Source: Calidifontibacillus oryziterrae (lineage in GTDB: Bacteria > Bacillota > Bacilli > Bacillales > Bacillaceae_J). Taken from it: a DNA stretch of 64,000 bases. The notes under the pieces were generated by a model that saw nothing but the letters and a program-made list of their open reading frames with translations, was not told the origin of the DNA and did no database searches. This document shows, in pieces, positions 50,516-60,470 of this stretch. Both the position numbers and the translations under genes were made by a program. The stretch's first letter is position 1. Each line of letters begins with the position of its first letter. The stretch lies in NCBI RefSeq assembly GCF_000331575.1, contig NZ_KB223527.1:1-64000 (forward strand), given 5' to 3'.

Positions 50516-51919
50516 TTATAAATGTTCATGTGCTGGGATATCATCCGCTGCATTTTTACTATAATATTTACCTTTCGAAGCGATTGCAATAATGATAGTG
50601 AGGACAAATGCTATAATCGCGGCAAAGAAGGCAGCGACATTTTGTAAAAATACGCCTAAATGTCCGAAGGCTGCAAACGAACCGATCACGCTGGCAACAA
50701 TTAATGAAACAACGCCTACAGGGTTCCAACCATACAAATATTCTTGTCGATGTTCAAAGTAATTTGGACCGATTTTAAGAACCTTTTTTACTATGACAGC
50801 ATCACTAACTAAGACCGCCCCCCAAGCCAAAAGGAATACACCTTGGAACGTTAGTAAGCTACCTAAATGATCTAAAACCCCACCGAGCATTAACACAATG
50901 GCTGCAACAGATACAAATACGACCCAAAACGTTCTCCCTGGTTTAAATTTAAAGACATTTTCGAAAAAGCTAGCAAGTGATAGCGAACCGCTATATAAGT
51001 TGGTAATATTGATCCTTAATTGTGTTAAAATCGTAAATAACGCTCCACCAACACCGAGTATTTGCACAAAATAAATTCCAGGGTTTTCTTCGCCCATCCG
51101 TACTCCAAACCAAATGCCGATAACCCCCATGATGAAGAAACAAACGAGCTGTGGAATAAATCCAACTGCAAACACGCCAACTTTAAATTCCTCTTTTTTA
51201 ATAAATCGAGCGTAATCCGATACTAATAAAGCCATGATTCCGACTAAACCATTCATAATTCCTATACAAGCCAGTAGCCCTACTCCACCAACAGCAGCCC
51301 CTTCAGGTAAATAAATCCAAGGATTTCCAGGAATTTTAGGCGCAATATTTAAGGCTAAAATAAATCCGAGTACTAACAATATAATAAAGATAGGAACAGA
51401 CCACTTTTGTAGCTTATCTAACTGTTTAATACCAAACCAGTTTAATGGAATAACAGCTAACCCAAACACAATCATTAACACCCATACTGGAATCATCGGG
51501 AGATATTCATGGACTGCAAAGGCCATAATTGAGCCTTCAATAGCACAATACATTATAAAATTTAACGCATATATTAAAGATGTAATTGATGCCCCGATAT
51601 ACCCAAAACCACCACCTCGAGCTAATAGGTTTACATTTAAGCCCGACTTTGCAGCAAAATAACAGATCCCAATACCTAGTGCCCCTGCTACCACCGTTGC
51701 ATAAATCTCTGCCAATAAGGCATTCACTGAACCGAAGCTAATAGCCATTAAGCTCCCCATTTGCATGAATAGCATCGCTGTGGCAACACCAAGAGTAACA
51801 TTGGTAATACTCATCCAGCCAAGTGTACGCCCCTCTAAAGGAACTTTTTCTAACGAAAAATCGTCCTTCTTGACCTCTTTACTATCAATATCAGCCATTG
51901 GATTGCTAATCTCTGCCAT
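50516..51919 (-). CDS. NCS1-family nucleobase/hydantoin transporter
   Basis: A 467-residue protein with about twelve transmembrane segments. RTLGWMSITNVTLGVATAML, the glycine-rich GGGFGYIGASITSLIYALNF and NWFGIKQLDKLQKWSVPIFI are typical NCS1 stretches. Family members import uracil, cytosine, allantoin, hydantoins or purine bases with a cation. The ATG at 51919 has GGAGATGAG eight bases upstream. Located at the 3' end of the HyuA/HyuB/Pxp/molybdenum hydroxylase genes, so its substrate is presumably what the cluster degrades. Confidence 0.85.
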   Translation of the reverse strand: MAEISNPMADIDSKEVKKDDFSLEKVPLEGRTLGWMSITNVTLGVATAMLFMQMGSLMAISFGSVNALLAEIYATVVAGALGIGICYFAAKSGLNVNLLARGGGFGYIGASITSLIYALNFIMYCAIEGSIMAFAVHEYLPMIPVWVLMIVFGLAVIPLNWFGIKQLDKLQKWSVPIFIILLVLGFILALNIAPKIPGNPWIYLPEGAAVGGVGLLACIGIMNGLVGIMALLVSDYARFIKKEEFKVGVFAVGFIPQLVCFFIMGVIGIWFGVRMGEENPGIYFVQILGVGGALFTILTQLRINITNLYSGSLSLASFFENVFKFKPGRTFWVVFVSVAAIVLMLGGVLDHLGSLLTFQGVFLLAWGAVLVSDAVIVKKVLKIGPNYFEHRQEYLYGWNPVGVVSLIVASVIGSFAAFGHLGVFLQNVAAFFAAIIAFVLTIIIAIASKGKYYSKNAADDIPAHEHL

Positions 51920-52195
51920 ACTCTCATCTCCTTTTCTTCTGTAAAATTTCATGCAGTTTATTTAAACAGAGTCTGACGGAGAAGCTCCCATACTAACGAA
52001 ACCTTTTCAATAAAGTCAGACTCCGGTATTCCTATATGAAGCTCAGCAGTTATTATTTAATATTCTTTGAATTTCCATTGCTTTAGCTCCGATAAACTAA
52101 AGAGCGTTTCCTCACTTACTATTTCAAGTCTTATTCCAACTCACCAATATCTCTATTAGCTCCAGTACGATAGAGAATATTCTCCTCTTGAATCT

Positions 52196-54178
52196 TTATG
52201 AACTCCAGTACGCTAAAGAACGTTTTTGCATTGCTTCCCGATATTGTTCGGTAGATTTTAGTAACGCTTTATTTGTGCCATAATCCATAATGACACCATA
52301 TCTACGGATGACATCTAACTTATCAATTTCCCCGTTTTCGTACTTTTCCGCAACAACTAATGGGTCTACTTCAATCCACTGCTTTCGCTCATTTCGAATC
52401 TTCTCTCTTTCAATTTTTGTTGCTTCATAATCAATCTCAAAAAGGTCGAGATCACGGTCAAGTTCGCGAATGACTACGCCATAATCCTTCCTTGCTCGCT
52501 CGATCGATACATACTCATCAATAACATCTTCAAGAACTGCTTCAAGGTCGCGCTCAAGTGGGTCACCTAAACCACCACCACCTGCAGATGGTCTAGTAAA
52601 TGAATCACCGCTTTTAACCTTTACATTTGAAAAAATTGCTCCTAAATACCGCTCTTCATCCTTTCCGGGATTTAGCCATGCACCGTGAGGTGAAGACGGT
52701 AACCCACCGAAAATTCCCCATGTGACCGAACGGGAACGATCACAGCAATAGGACATAACCGAATTGTTAATTTGTGTCAAGTAGCCACCTTTTTGAACTC
52801 CGCAGCCACCACGATATTTCCCTGGACCACCTGAATCGGTAATGATCTCATGGTTTGTTGTAATAACTGGTGATAAACGTTCCTGTCCTTCACAAGGTTG
52901 AACACTTAAACCAACCCCAAACACTGGTGAAGTCGCATTAGCTCCATCCCGATCGGAACGTCCGCCATGTCCGCCCGCCATCCAGTCATACCACATGAAG
53001 TAACTGCTTTGTTCATTGCGCTGATCGTGCCCTCCAATTAACAAATACTCAAGGTTAAAGGAACAAGCAATTGCACGTTCTGGCATAATAGTAGACCAAA
53101 GCTCGAAGCAAGCATTCATAATTTTTTCATAAGCACCAGAGCAAAAACCGGTAACTGCAATTGGTGCTGGCGCATTTACAACAGAGTTCTCAGGTAGCTT
53201 TACTTTTACTACGCGGTAAAACCCTGAATTTAATGGTATTTCTGGGAAAAACGTTTTTGTACCTGCATAGGCAGCAGATAACGATGCCCCAAACCCCGCG
53301 TTCAAAAAGCAATTAATATATTCATGTGATCCGGTTAAATCATAAAGAATCTGATCGTCCGTAATCGTCATTTTTACACGAATAGGAATAAGGCCATCGC
53401 CAATCTCTGGGTCCATATCAATGTAATCGACAGTTTCCCATGTCCCTTTTGGTAACGATGCAATTTTTACCTTTGCCAAACGTTCTACATAGTTCTGTAC
53501 TTCTTCAAACGCAATCATTGTCGTTTCGATCCCGTATTTATCAACGATATCAAGGAGCTGGGTTTGCCCTACTTTGGCAGCTTCTACTTGTGCACGTAAA
53601 TCTCCTATCCGTTCTTCCGGCACGCGCATATTAGCAGCCAACACGTTGACAACGTCTTTCAAATAAGTGCCCTTACTATAAATCCGAACCGGTGGGATTC
53701 TGACACCCTCTCCATAGTGGTCTTTTGCGGTAATATCGAATGAACCCGGGGTGGATCCCCCCATATCGGCCCAATGACCATTCGTCTGCATTAGGGCAAT
53801 TAACTTTCCTTCGTAAAATACTGGTAAAACTACGCGAGTATCATTAAAATGAGTTCCACCGCGGTACGGATCATTGACTAGAAACACATCGCCAGGTTGG
53901 ATATCGTCTTTAAAATCCTCTAAAACTGCTTTTGCTGTTAAATGCAATGTTCCAACGTGAACGGATATGTCCTGAGTACCTTGCATAACCGTATTTCCTT
54001 CTGCATCACATAAAGCACAACTAAAATCACGACAGTATATGACAAATGAATAGCACGTTCGCAGTATTTGTTCAGCCATTTGATCAACAAGGTTGACGAA
54101 GCCATTTTTTAAAACTTCGAACGTAACTGGATCTAACCGATTAGTTAACTCCTGTTTTTCAGAGTTTGGGTTATTCAT
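52196..54178 (-). CDS. Hydantoinase/oxoprolinase beta-type subunit (HyuB)
   Basis: A 660-residue HyuB-family protein: LDPVTFEVLKNGFVNLVDQM, RDFSCALCDAEGNTVMQGTQ, DVFLVNDPYRGGTHFNDTRV and TSPVFGVGLSVQPCEGQERL match the large catalytic subunit of ATP-dependent N-methylhydantoinases, acetone carboxylase-like and caprolactamase enzymes. It works with HyuA to open cyclic amides with ATP. Start ATG at 54178 behind GGAGAGGTG, 16 bases after hyuA. Substrate not readable. Confidence 0.85.
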   Translation of the reverse strand: MNNPNSEKQELTNRLDPVTFEVLKNGFVNLVDQMAEQILRTCYSFVIYCRDFSCALCDAEGNTVMQGTQDISVHVGTLHLTAKAVLEDFKDDIQPGDVFLVNDPYRGGTHFNDTRVVLPVFYEGKLIALMQTNGHWADMGGSTPGSFDITAKDHYGEGVRIPPVRIYSKGTYLKDVVNVLAANMRVPEERIGDLRAQVEAAKVGQTQLLDIVDKYGIETTMIAFEEVQNYVERLAKVKIASLPKGTWETVDYIDMDPEIGDGLIPIRVKMTITDDQILYDLTGSHEYINCFLNAGFGASLSAAYAGTKTFFPEIPLNSGFYRVVKVKLPENSVVNAPAPIAVTGFCSGAYEKIMNACFELWSTIMPERAIACSFNLEYLLIGGHDQRNEQSSYFMWYDWMAGGHGGRSDRDGANATSPVFGVGLSVQPCEGQERLSPVITTNHEIITDSGGPGKYRGGCGVQKGGYLTQINNSVMSYCCDRSRSVTWGIFGGLPSSPHGAWLNPGKDEERYLGAIFSNVKVKSGDSFTRPSAGGGGLGDPLERDLEAVLEDVIDEYVSIERARKDYGVVIRELDRDLDLFEIDYEATKIEREKIRNERKQWIEVDPLVVAEKYENGEIDKLDVIRRYGVIMDYGTNKALLKSTEQYREAMQKRSLAYWSS

Positions 54179-54194
54179 GTTTTTTCACCTCTCC

Positions 54195-56213
54195 TTATTT
54201 GTTTGAAGTAATAATTAAATTACGATATTCATCAACAACAGCCGTGAAACCTGGTGGAATAACTGTTGTTGCATCCAGCTGTTCAACAATTGCCGGACCG
54301 AGGACTCTTGATGTAACTGGAATTTTTTCGCGATCATATACATTCGTAGGAATGAAGCCTGTGTCAAAGTACACTTCTCTCACTTCTTTCAGCGCATCTT
54401 CTAGACTTCCTACTGCTTCATGCTTTTGAAATTCAGGTTTTGGAGCTGTTCCTATAGCTGTTAGCTGTAAGCCATATATTTCAACTGCTTGATTTCGATC
54501 AGAAAATGCAAACTCCCGTTCATGCTCTTGATGGAACGCTTCAATCGTGTCTTCCAGCGACTTACTCATTGGTATCGCTAATGAGCGCCATTGCCCGCTA
54601 TATCTCATATCGATATAACGCATTAGCGTGGAATTATCTTTAGTGACACCTTCCTCGTCTAGAAGCTCCATTGCTTCTAATTCCATTGCGGAAAATTCAT
54701 CATCTAATTGCTCAAGGGTTACATCGCTAAACTTTTTCACAAATGTTTTTGAGAGATCATGACGTACATCGACAAGCAGACATCCCATTGCTGCTGCTAC
54801 ACCTGGATGTGGTGGAACGATGACAGTTGGAATTTCCATTTCTTTGGCTAAGTAAGCACCGTGTAAAGGACCAGCTCCACCAAAGGCCACAAGAGCAAAT
54901 TCGCGTGGATCATAACCACGTCTAACTGAAATAAGTCGTAATGCGTCACACATGTTGGCATTAGCAACCTCGATAATTGCATTTGCTGCCTCGACTGTTG
55001 AATAATTAAACTCTATGGCAATTTTATTAATTGCTTCTATGGCTTTCTCTTTATCTAAATGCATACTGCCATCTAATAAATTGACACCAAGACGACCAAG
55101 CACTAAATTAGCGTCTGAGTTGGTCGGCTCAACACCGCCCAGATTGTAACAAGCAGGGCCAGGCACTGCCCCGGCGCTTTGTGGTCCGTTTCGCAAGGAA
55201 TCGCCTTCGTCCTTCCACGCAATACTTCCGCCACCAGCACCAATTGTTACTATTTCAATGCTTGGGAATCCGATTGGATAGCCATATTCGATATACCAAT
55301 CCTTCGTAATTCGTATATCGCCTTCGTACATGAGAGAAATATCTGTACTCGTACCACCCATATCTAGACCAATCGCGTTATTATAGCCACAAAGCTTTGC
55401 GATATGCTTGCTCGCTATCGCACCTGCTGCAATACCGGAGCTTGCAACTCTCGCAGCATAACGAGGCACAGTACTAGATGTCATTACTCCGCCACCGGAA
55501 TGAAGAACCAGAATTTCGTCATTATAGCCTTTTTGCTCCATTTCTCCTTCTAGCGTGCTAATATAGTTACTCATGATCGGACCGAGAACAGCATTTACAA
55601 TCGTTGTACTCATCCTTTCATGTTCAAAAATTTCTGGTAGCACCTCGCTAGACGTACAAATATAAACGCCAGGCAGCTCTTCTTGTAAAATATCTTTTAC
55701 AATTTTTTCATTGGTACCGTTCGCATAAGCGTTAATAAAACAAACGGCAATTGATTCAGTAGCACGTTTTTTTAATTTTTGCGCAAGCTCGCGGACTTCA
55801 TTTTCATCAACCTCTGTTAAAACATTCCCGTTATAATCAACTCGTTCTGTAATTTCAAAACGGTCACGCCTTTTAATATACGGCTTGGCAGTATCCTTGT
55901 AGGCATCCCATAGATCTAATTTTGTTCCTCGACGAATTTCTGGAACATCACGAAATCCCTTCGTTGTAATTAATGCTGTTTTGGGTAGCTTCCTTTCAAT
56001 AAGTGCATTTGTACCTACAGTAGTTCCATGCGAGAACACTTTAATATCCTCACCGTTTATTTGTGCTTTTTCAATTCCATCGAGTATTCCTTGTTCTGGG
56101 TTTGCAGGAGTAGAGGCAGTTTTCGTTACGAAAATTTTTTTTGTTTTTTCGTCAAATACAAATACATCAGTAAATGTTCCACCTACATCAATGGCAAGTC
56201 TAATTTGCTTCAA
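54195..56213 (-). CDS. Hydantoinase/oxoprolinase alpha-type subunit (HyuA)
   Basis: A 672-residue ASKHA-fold protein: RLAIDVGGTFTDVFVFDEKT at the start, FSHGTTVGTNALIERK, GLDMGGTSTDISLMYEGD and IGAGGGSIAWKDEG are the phosphate-binding loops. It phosphorylates the amide in N-methylhydantoinase/5-oxoprolinase-type reactions. The TTG at 56213 follows GGAGGG by about seven bases and begins right at the conserved N-terminus; the extra upstream frame to 56312 lies in a leader containing a hairpin. Confidence 0.85.
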   Translation of the reverse strand: MKQIRLAIDVGGTFTDVFVFDEKTKKIFVTKTASTPANPEQGILDGIEKAQINGEDIKVFSHGTTVGTNALIERKLPKTALITTKGFRDVPEIRRGTKLDLWDAYKDTAKPYIKRRDRFEITERVDYNGNVLTEVDENEVRELAQKLKKRATESIAVCFINAYANGTNEKIVKDILQEELPGVYICTSSEVLPEIFEHERMSTTIVNAVLGPIMSNYISTLEGEMEQKGYNDEILVLHSGGGVMTSSTVPRYAARVASSGIAAGAIASKHIAKLCGYNNAIGLDMGGTSTDISLMYEGDIRITKDWYIEYGYPIGFPSIEIVTIGAGGGSIAWKDEGDSLRNGPQSAGAVPGPACYNLGGVEPTNSDANLVLGRLGVNLLDGSMHLDKEKAIEAINKIAIEFNYSTVEAANAIIEVANANMCDALRLISVRRGYDPREFALVAFGGAGPLHGAYLAKEMEIPTVIVPPHPGVAAAMGCLLVDVRHDLSKTFVKKFSDVTLEQLDDEFSAMELEAMELLDEEGVTKDNSTLMRYIDMRYSGQWRSLAIPMSKSLEDTIEAFHQEHEREFAFSDRNQAVEIYGLQLTAIGTAPKPEFQKHEAVGSLEDALKEVREVYFDTGFIPTNVYDREKIPVTSRVLGPAIVEQLDATTVIPPGFTAVVDEYRNLIITSNK

Positions 56214-56293
56214 TGTAAAGCCCTCCTCAGTTTCTTGAATTAAATGCCTTTTTCCTACAAAAAGGTCATTTGGATATTTAAGGCGATAAATAT

Positions 56294-56337
56294 CAAAAAC
56301 CAGCCCAAACACACAAACTGTGAGTTTGACTGGTTTC
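56294..56337 (-). terminator. Intercistronic hairpin between pxpA and hyuA
   Basis: On the minus strand AAACCAGTCAAACTCAC pairs imperfectly with GTGTGTTTGGGCTGGTTT and is followed by TTTTT, 80 bases before the hyuA start. It may terminate pxpA transcripts or act as an attenuator for hyuA/hyuB. Confidence 0.6.
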
Positions 56338-56542
56338 TCGATCCGTTTGATCCAGCCGGCTAAGGCTGAAAGTGGAAACTTATCAGTCTTGAGTTATCTG
56401 TTAAGCTTTCATTCTCCACTTCCTTCAGCTGCTTAAGCTAATAGGATGAAGTTTATTAATGTATATTATACGAATATTCTGAATAATACTGTTGTATTAA
56501 AAAAATATGAAAAAATGTCTTTTAAACTTTTATGTTTCAATG

Positions 56543-57319
56543 TCACAAGATGAAATTTTTGATAGGTTCAACTTGTATCTTGGCTGCTTCTAATGCTATT
56601 CGTATTTGTTTTATAAGCTCAGTTGCTCCTGGTGTATCTCCATGAACGCAAACCGTTTGTGCTTCGACTACCACTTCTTCTCCATCAGGAGTTAAAACTT
56701 TATTTTCTAGGGCCATTTTAACAACACGATTAGCCATCTGTTCATAGTTTTGAATCGAAGGGCCTGTTCTTGTAAGAATGATCGAACCATCTTTCGTATG
56801 TTCACGGTCAGCGTAAACCTCTTTAGCTATTGGAATTCCCATTTTTTCACCGACATGTGCTACTGCCGAATTATTGAAAGCAAATACAATTAATTTGTCG
56901 GAAAAGGCTGCGATTCCCTCTAATATAGATCTGGCCAGCTTTTCATCACCCATAGCCATCATGTATAGAGCACCATGGGGCTTACAATGTTGAAGTTGTA
57001 GTCCGTAAGTAGTTACAAACCCGTTTAAAGCGCCCATTTGATAGATTACATAATCCTTTACTTCTGCGGGTGTGCAGCTTAAATAGCGGCGCCCAAATCC
57101 GATTAAATCAGGAAACCCAGGATGTGCTCCAATTTGAACCTTGTATTTTTGCGCAAGGAGAACAGATTGTCTCATTATATGAGGATCTCCAGCATGGTAC
57201 CCACAGGCAATATTTGCTGAAGTGATATACTTCATCATTTCTTCGTCTTCACCAATTTTATAAAGACCAAAGCTTTCACCCATATCACAATTTAAATCAA
57301 CCTTTTTCATTGGTTTCAA
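56543..57319 (-). CDS. pxpA: 5-oxoprolinase subunit A (LamB/YcsF family, PxpA)
   Basis: A 258-residue protein: VDLNCDMGESFGLYKIGEDE, NIACGYHAGDPHIMRQSVLL, HKPHGALY-like (HCKPHGALYMMAMGDE) and QTVCVHGDTPGATELIKQIR are the diagnostic YcsF/PxpA motifs. It acts with PxpB and PxpC to hydrolyse 5-oxoproline or related lactams with ATP. The TTG at 57319 lies a few bases after AAGGGGGG; the ATG at 57310 is also possible. It follows the biotin-carrier gene by 164 bases. Confidence 0.9.
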   Translation of the reverse strand: MKPMKKVDLNCDMGESFGLYKIGEDEEMMKYITSANIACGYHAGDPHIMRQSVLLAQKYKVQIGAHPGFPDLIGFGRRYLSCTPAEVKDYVIYQMGALNGFVTTYGLQLQHCKPHGALYMMAMGDEKLARSILEGIAAFSDKLIVFAFNNSAVAHVGEKMGIPIAKEVYADREHTKDGSIILTRTGPSIQNYEQMANRVVKMALENKVLTPDGEEVVVEAQTVCVHGDTPGATELIKQIRIALEAAKIQVEPIKNFIL

Positions 57320-57483
57320 ACTTCCCCCCTTCTGAAGAGATTGTTAGGAAAAGCATTTAATACATTTATTTTGCAGCAGTCAAACTTTTACTATAAAATT
57401 TGTAAAAAGTTTTTATTATTTCGTTTTTCGGGCGTAATAACACTCAATAAAATTATAAAATTTGGTATCTATGAATATATCGC

Positions 57484-57720
57484 CTATTTCAAAGCTAAAA
57501 GCTGTTGGCCTGCCTCAACGGTATCCTCATTGTTTACTAAAAACTTGTCAACAACACCAGATTCTTCTGCTTTTACCTCATAAAAGGTTTTCATAATTTC
57601 TATTAAGCCGATGACATCACCTGGTTTCACCTCATCCCCTTCCAGAACATATTCAGGTTTATCAGGTGCCGGACGGCGATAAAAAATCCCAGGTAATGGA
57701 GCTACAATTTCATTAGCCAT
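57484..57720 (-). CDS. Small biotin/lipoyl-carrier protein (BCCP-like)
   Basis: A 78-residue single-domain biotinyl-lipoyl carrier: VAPLPGIFYRRPAPDKPEYV, GDVIGLIEIMKTFYEVKAEE with the modified Lys in EIMKT (the common motif is AMKM), and ENGxVV-type flanks. The ATG at 57720 follows GGAGG. No biotin carboxylase gene is present here. It lies between PxpC and PxpA, an arrangement I know from 5-oxoprolinase/allophanate-hydrolase-like clusters. It could carry a carboxyl group for the PxpBC carboxyltransferase-like pair. Confidence 0.8.
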   Translation of the reverse strand: MANEIVAPLPGIFYRRPAPDKPEYVLEGDEVKPGDVIGLIEIMKTFYEVKAEESGVVDKFLVNNEDTVEAGQQLLALK

Positions 57721-57784
57721 TTTGTTTCCTCCTTCTTGAATTTTGTGTGAATATATATTGACTGCGAGTTGCCTTCTCTTTTTA

Positions 57785-58762
57785 TTAGAGACTTGCAAGT
57801 CTTTCATCGATTTGTTTTAAGATTAGTTGATTTTCTTTTCTTATTTTTAATGCTTCCTCTAAAGTTACGGAAACAAATTTTACTTTTTCGTTTGTTTTTA
57901 CCTGTGCCATTCGATTTAAGTCTGTGCTAATGACCGTTGCCACCGTTGCATAACCGCCTCCAGTTACAGCATCATGAAGAAGGACGATTGGCTCAATCCC
58001 ATCAGGTACTTGGATTGATCCAATTGGATAGCCTAAATCGGTAACATTGGAAGGGTTACTACCTGCCCCAAATGGCTGTTCTCGTTCAACAAACTGCAAA
58101 CGCTTTCCTTTATGGCGATATCCAATTCGGTTTGCTTCCGGCGTAACGATCCACTCTGTATCGAGAAATGATTGTTTACTTTCTTCCGTTAACCGATAAC
58201 TACATAATCCTACGATCACGCGAATTTCATGACTTTTCCCATAGGTTGGGATTAGGTTTTTTTCAATCGTTGTCCCAACCGTTATTTTCCGTTCGTGGAG
58301 ATCACCTGTTATTAACGTATCGCCTTCTGCTAATGCTCTTCCTTCATAGCCACCTATGCCAATAAGTGTATATGTAGATCGGGAATTCATAACAAGTGGT
58401 ACATCAATTCCGCCTTCTATGGCTAAATACGTTCTTGCGCCTGATTGGACAAAGTCGAAGGATAATACATCACCAGCTTTTACACTAAGCGTTTCCCACA
58501 TTGCCACAGACTTCCCATTCAGCTTAGGCGGTATATTTCCACCAGTTAAGCTAATTTGGGTATCTTGCTCAAATAACAGCTCTGGGCCAAGATAAGTAAT
58601 TTCTAAAACAGCTGCATTCGCTTGATTGCCAACTAACATATTAGCAACCCGAAAGGCAAATTTATCCATTGCTCCGGAAGGAGGCATACCAATTTCATAC
58701 ATCCCTAGCCTGCCTTCATCTTGCACAGTTGTTTGTAAGCCAGGTTTAAGTACTTTAATCAT
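57785..58762 (-). CDS. pxpC: 5-oxoprolinase subunit C (KipA/PxpC, biotin-dependent carboxyltransferase-like)
   Basis: A 325-residue protein: MIKVLKPGLQTTVQDEGRLG, GMPPSGAMDKFAFRVANMLV, GGIDVPLVMNSRSTYTLIGI and DGGYATVATV-like (TGGGYATVATVISTDLNRMA) fit the KipA/PxpC carboxyltransferase domain. It forms a complex with PxpB; their genes overlap by eight bases. Start ATG at 58762 behind AAGGAGG. Confidence 0.9.
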   Translation of the reverse strand: MIKVLKPGLQTTVQDEGRLGMYEIGMPPSGAMDKFAFRVANMLVGNQANAAVLEITYLGPELLFEQDTQISLTGGNIPPKLNGKSVAMWETLSVKAGDVLSFDFVQSGARTYLAIEGGIDVPLVMNSRSTYTLIGIGGYEGRALAEGDTLITGDLHERKITVGTTIEKNLIPTYGKSHEIRVIVGLCSYRLTEESKQSFLDTEWIVTPEANRIGYRHKGKRLQFVEREQPFGAGSNPSNVTDLGYPIGSIQVPDGIEPIVLLHDAVTGGGYATVATVISTDLNRMAQVKTNEKVKFVSVTLEEALKIRKENQLILKQIDERLASL

Positions 58763-59645
58763 TGTATAACCTCCTTAACACCATTTCAGAAAACTTTTGA
58801 GGATTTTCCAATACGTGTTGTGGTGTAAAAGTAATTTCCTTTTTCCGATACGTAAACGTACCTGCTTCTACTTGGGCACGAACTTCATCATATTCCTCTT
58901 TTGTTATGCTGCGGTAGCGTAAAATATCACCTTGTTGTGGGAAAACGATTGAATCCTTAAAATCAGGAAGTGTTTGTTCCTTTTGATAAATCGGTGCCGG
59001 GGCAATACCGTACATTTGATAACCACCTGCTCCCTGGACAGGATAAATAACAGCAAATGCACCGCCAAAACCGAATGTTCGCTCAGGAGTAAACGTTCTT
59101 GGTCTTACATATTTTGGTACTTCAATTTGTTTTTCTTGGCTTACAATTTGGAAGCACCACGGTAATCCTGGAACAAAGCCGATCATTGACACAAGAAAAG
59201 GTGCTGCATCTATAGCTTGAATAAATTCTTCCTTACTTCTATAGCCATTTATTCGAGCACTATATTCTAGATCAGTTGAATTCGGATCTTGATGACGGTC
59301 GCGGAACTGCATGACAGCTTCGTGTGTCCAAGGGTCTTCAAAAAAGATTGGCACGTCAACAATTCTTGATGATATTTCAATATTTAAATCTTTAATACTT
59401 TCTTCAATTCCCTTTAATTCCTCGATTAATTGATCGGGATGAAGGACATCTGGGTTCACTCGAACCATATAAGATGCATTGGAAGGACAAATATCAATAA
59501 TTCCTTCGTGATTTCGTTCCTTTAATTGTCTTGTAATTGCCATTCCTTTAAAATTCGCTTCCAAACTCATCGCTTCTGATAGCTGGACAAACACAAATTC
59601 GTCCCCACCGTATTCATAGCGTGTAGCTAGCTCTCTATTACTCAT
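58755..59645 (-). CDS. pxpB: 5-oxoprolinase subunit B (KipI/PxpB)
   Basis: A 296-residue carboxyltransferase subunit-type protein: VDVPIFFEDPWTHEAVMQFR, GFVPGLPWCFQI, KYVRPRTFTPERTFGFGGAF and GGYQMYGIAPAPIYQKEQ are the KipI/PxpB signature. It is longer than the ~240-residue KipI, mainly at the N-terminus. ATG at 59645, 89 bases after the MocA-like gene. Confidence 0.85.
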   Translation of the reverse strand: MSNRELATRYEYGGDEFVFVQLSEAMSLEANFKGMAITRQLKERNHEGIIDICPSNASYMVRVNPDVLHPDQLIEELKGIEESIKDLNIEISSRIVDVPIFFEDPWTHEAVMQFRDRHQDPNSTDLEYSARINGYRSKEEFIQAIDAAPFLVSMIGFVPGLPWCFQIVSQEKQIEVPKYVRPRTFTPERTFGFGGAFAVIYPVQGAGGYQMYGIAPAPIYQKEQTLPDFKDSIVFPQQGDILRYRSITKEEYDEVRAQVEAGTFTYRKKEITFTPQHVLENPQKFSEMVLRRLYND

Positions 59646-59734
59646 TATTTCACCTCTTTAATAGTAGTCATCTAGTTTCTTAGTAAAAAAGCGCTGTAAT
59701 TTAACGGTTGATTCAAGTTAACTTCATATACCAG

Positions 59735-60361
59735 CTAGTAAAATCCAGCTTGTGAAATGCGTAGTGCTTCGTTGTAGTCTTGTGGTGTATCGATATCATA
59801 TACGACACCTATATCGTCTGTATCAAGAATCACGCGGGTTTTCATTTGCTTTATGAGCGGTTTTAACCCGATATCACCGTGAAGGCTGTGAACATGTAAA
59901 CTACGAACGCCTCCAATGAATACAGGATGCCCGGGCTTGTTTTTAAATTGAGGTTGGATCGCAAACGGTTCAGTATTAGTTATAAGGTGGGTTGCTCCTG
60001 TGTCGTATACAAGTTTAATAGTATTTGTTTGAATGAGGGGGATGTCAACGAGCATGACAAGAACACCATCATACTGTTGTTTACTTGCCTGTTGCAATCC
60101 GAATTTAATTGAAGCGCTTAAGCCCTCTTCGTAATTTGGACATTGCAAATAACTAATCCGTGGGTCGTTATTGGAAACAGTTTGTAAGATCGTTTTGGCC
60201 TGGCACCCGAGGACAACGAAAATATCTGGTAAGGATAGCTCGCTCAATAGCTCTATTTGGTGTTGTATCAATGATTTGCCGTTCCAGTTCATCAATTGTT
60301 TCGGTTCCTTCATTCGTGATGACTTGCCGGCAGCTAATAATATTGCGCATACATTCCCCAT
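59735..60361 (-). CDS. Molybdenum cofactor nucleotidyltransferase (MocA/PucB-like)
   Basis: A 208-residue NTP transferase: LLAAGKSSRMKEPKQLMNWN is the nucleotide-binding loop, followed by LVMLVDIPLIQTNTIKLVYD and PGHPVFIGGV. Such proteins add CMP or GMP to molybdopterin for xanthine-dehydrogenase-type enzymes. It sits between XdhC and the oxoprolinase genes. Bacillus subtilis PucB belongs to the same family. Start ATG at 60361. Confidence 0.85.
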   Translation of the reverse strand: MGNVCAILLAAGKSSRMKEPKQLMNWNGKSLIQHQIELLSELSLPDIFVVLGCQAKTILQTVSNNDPRISYLQCPNYEEGLSASIKFGLQQASKQQYDGVLVMLVDIPLIQTNTIKLVYDTGATHLITNTEPFAIQPQFKNKPGHPVFIGGVRSLHVHSLHGDIGLKPLIKQMKTRVILDTDDIGVVYDIDTPQDYNEALRISQAGFY

Positions 60362-60470
60362 ACTATTCCAACCTTTTATGTTAAATTATTTAAAGTAAAA
60401 GTGAGGAAACAATGGGATGAAGGACATAACTCCTGTTGCTCCCTGGGTTTTGCCCTTCATTACCGATAAA

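Noticed and set aside
56214..56542. Purine-type riboswitch before hyuA
   Set aside because: Only a terminator-like hairpin is visible; the conserved three-way junction is absent.
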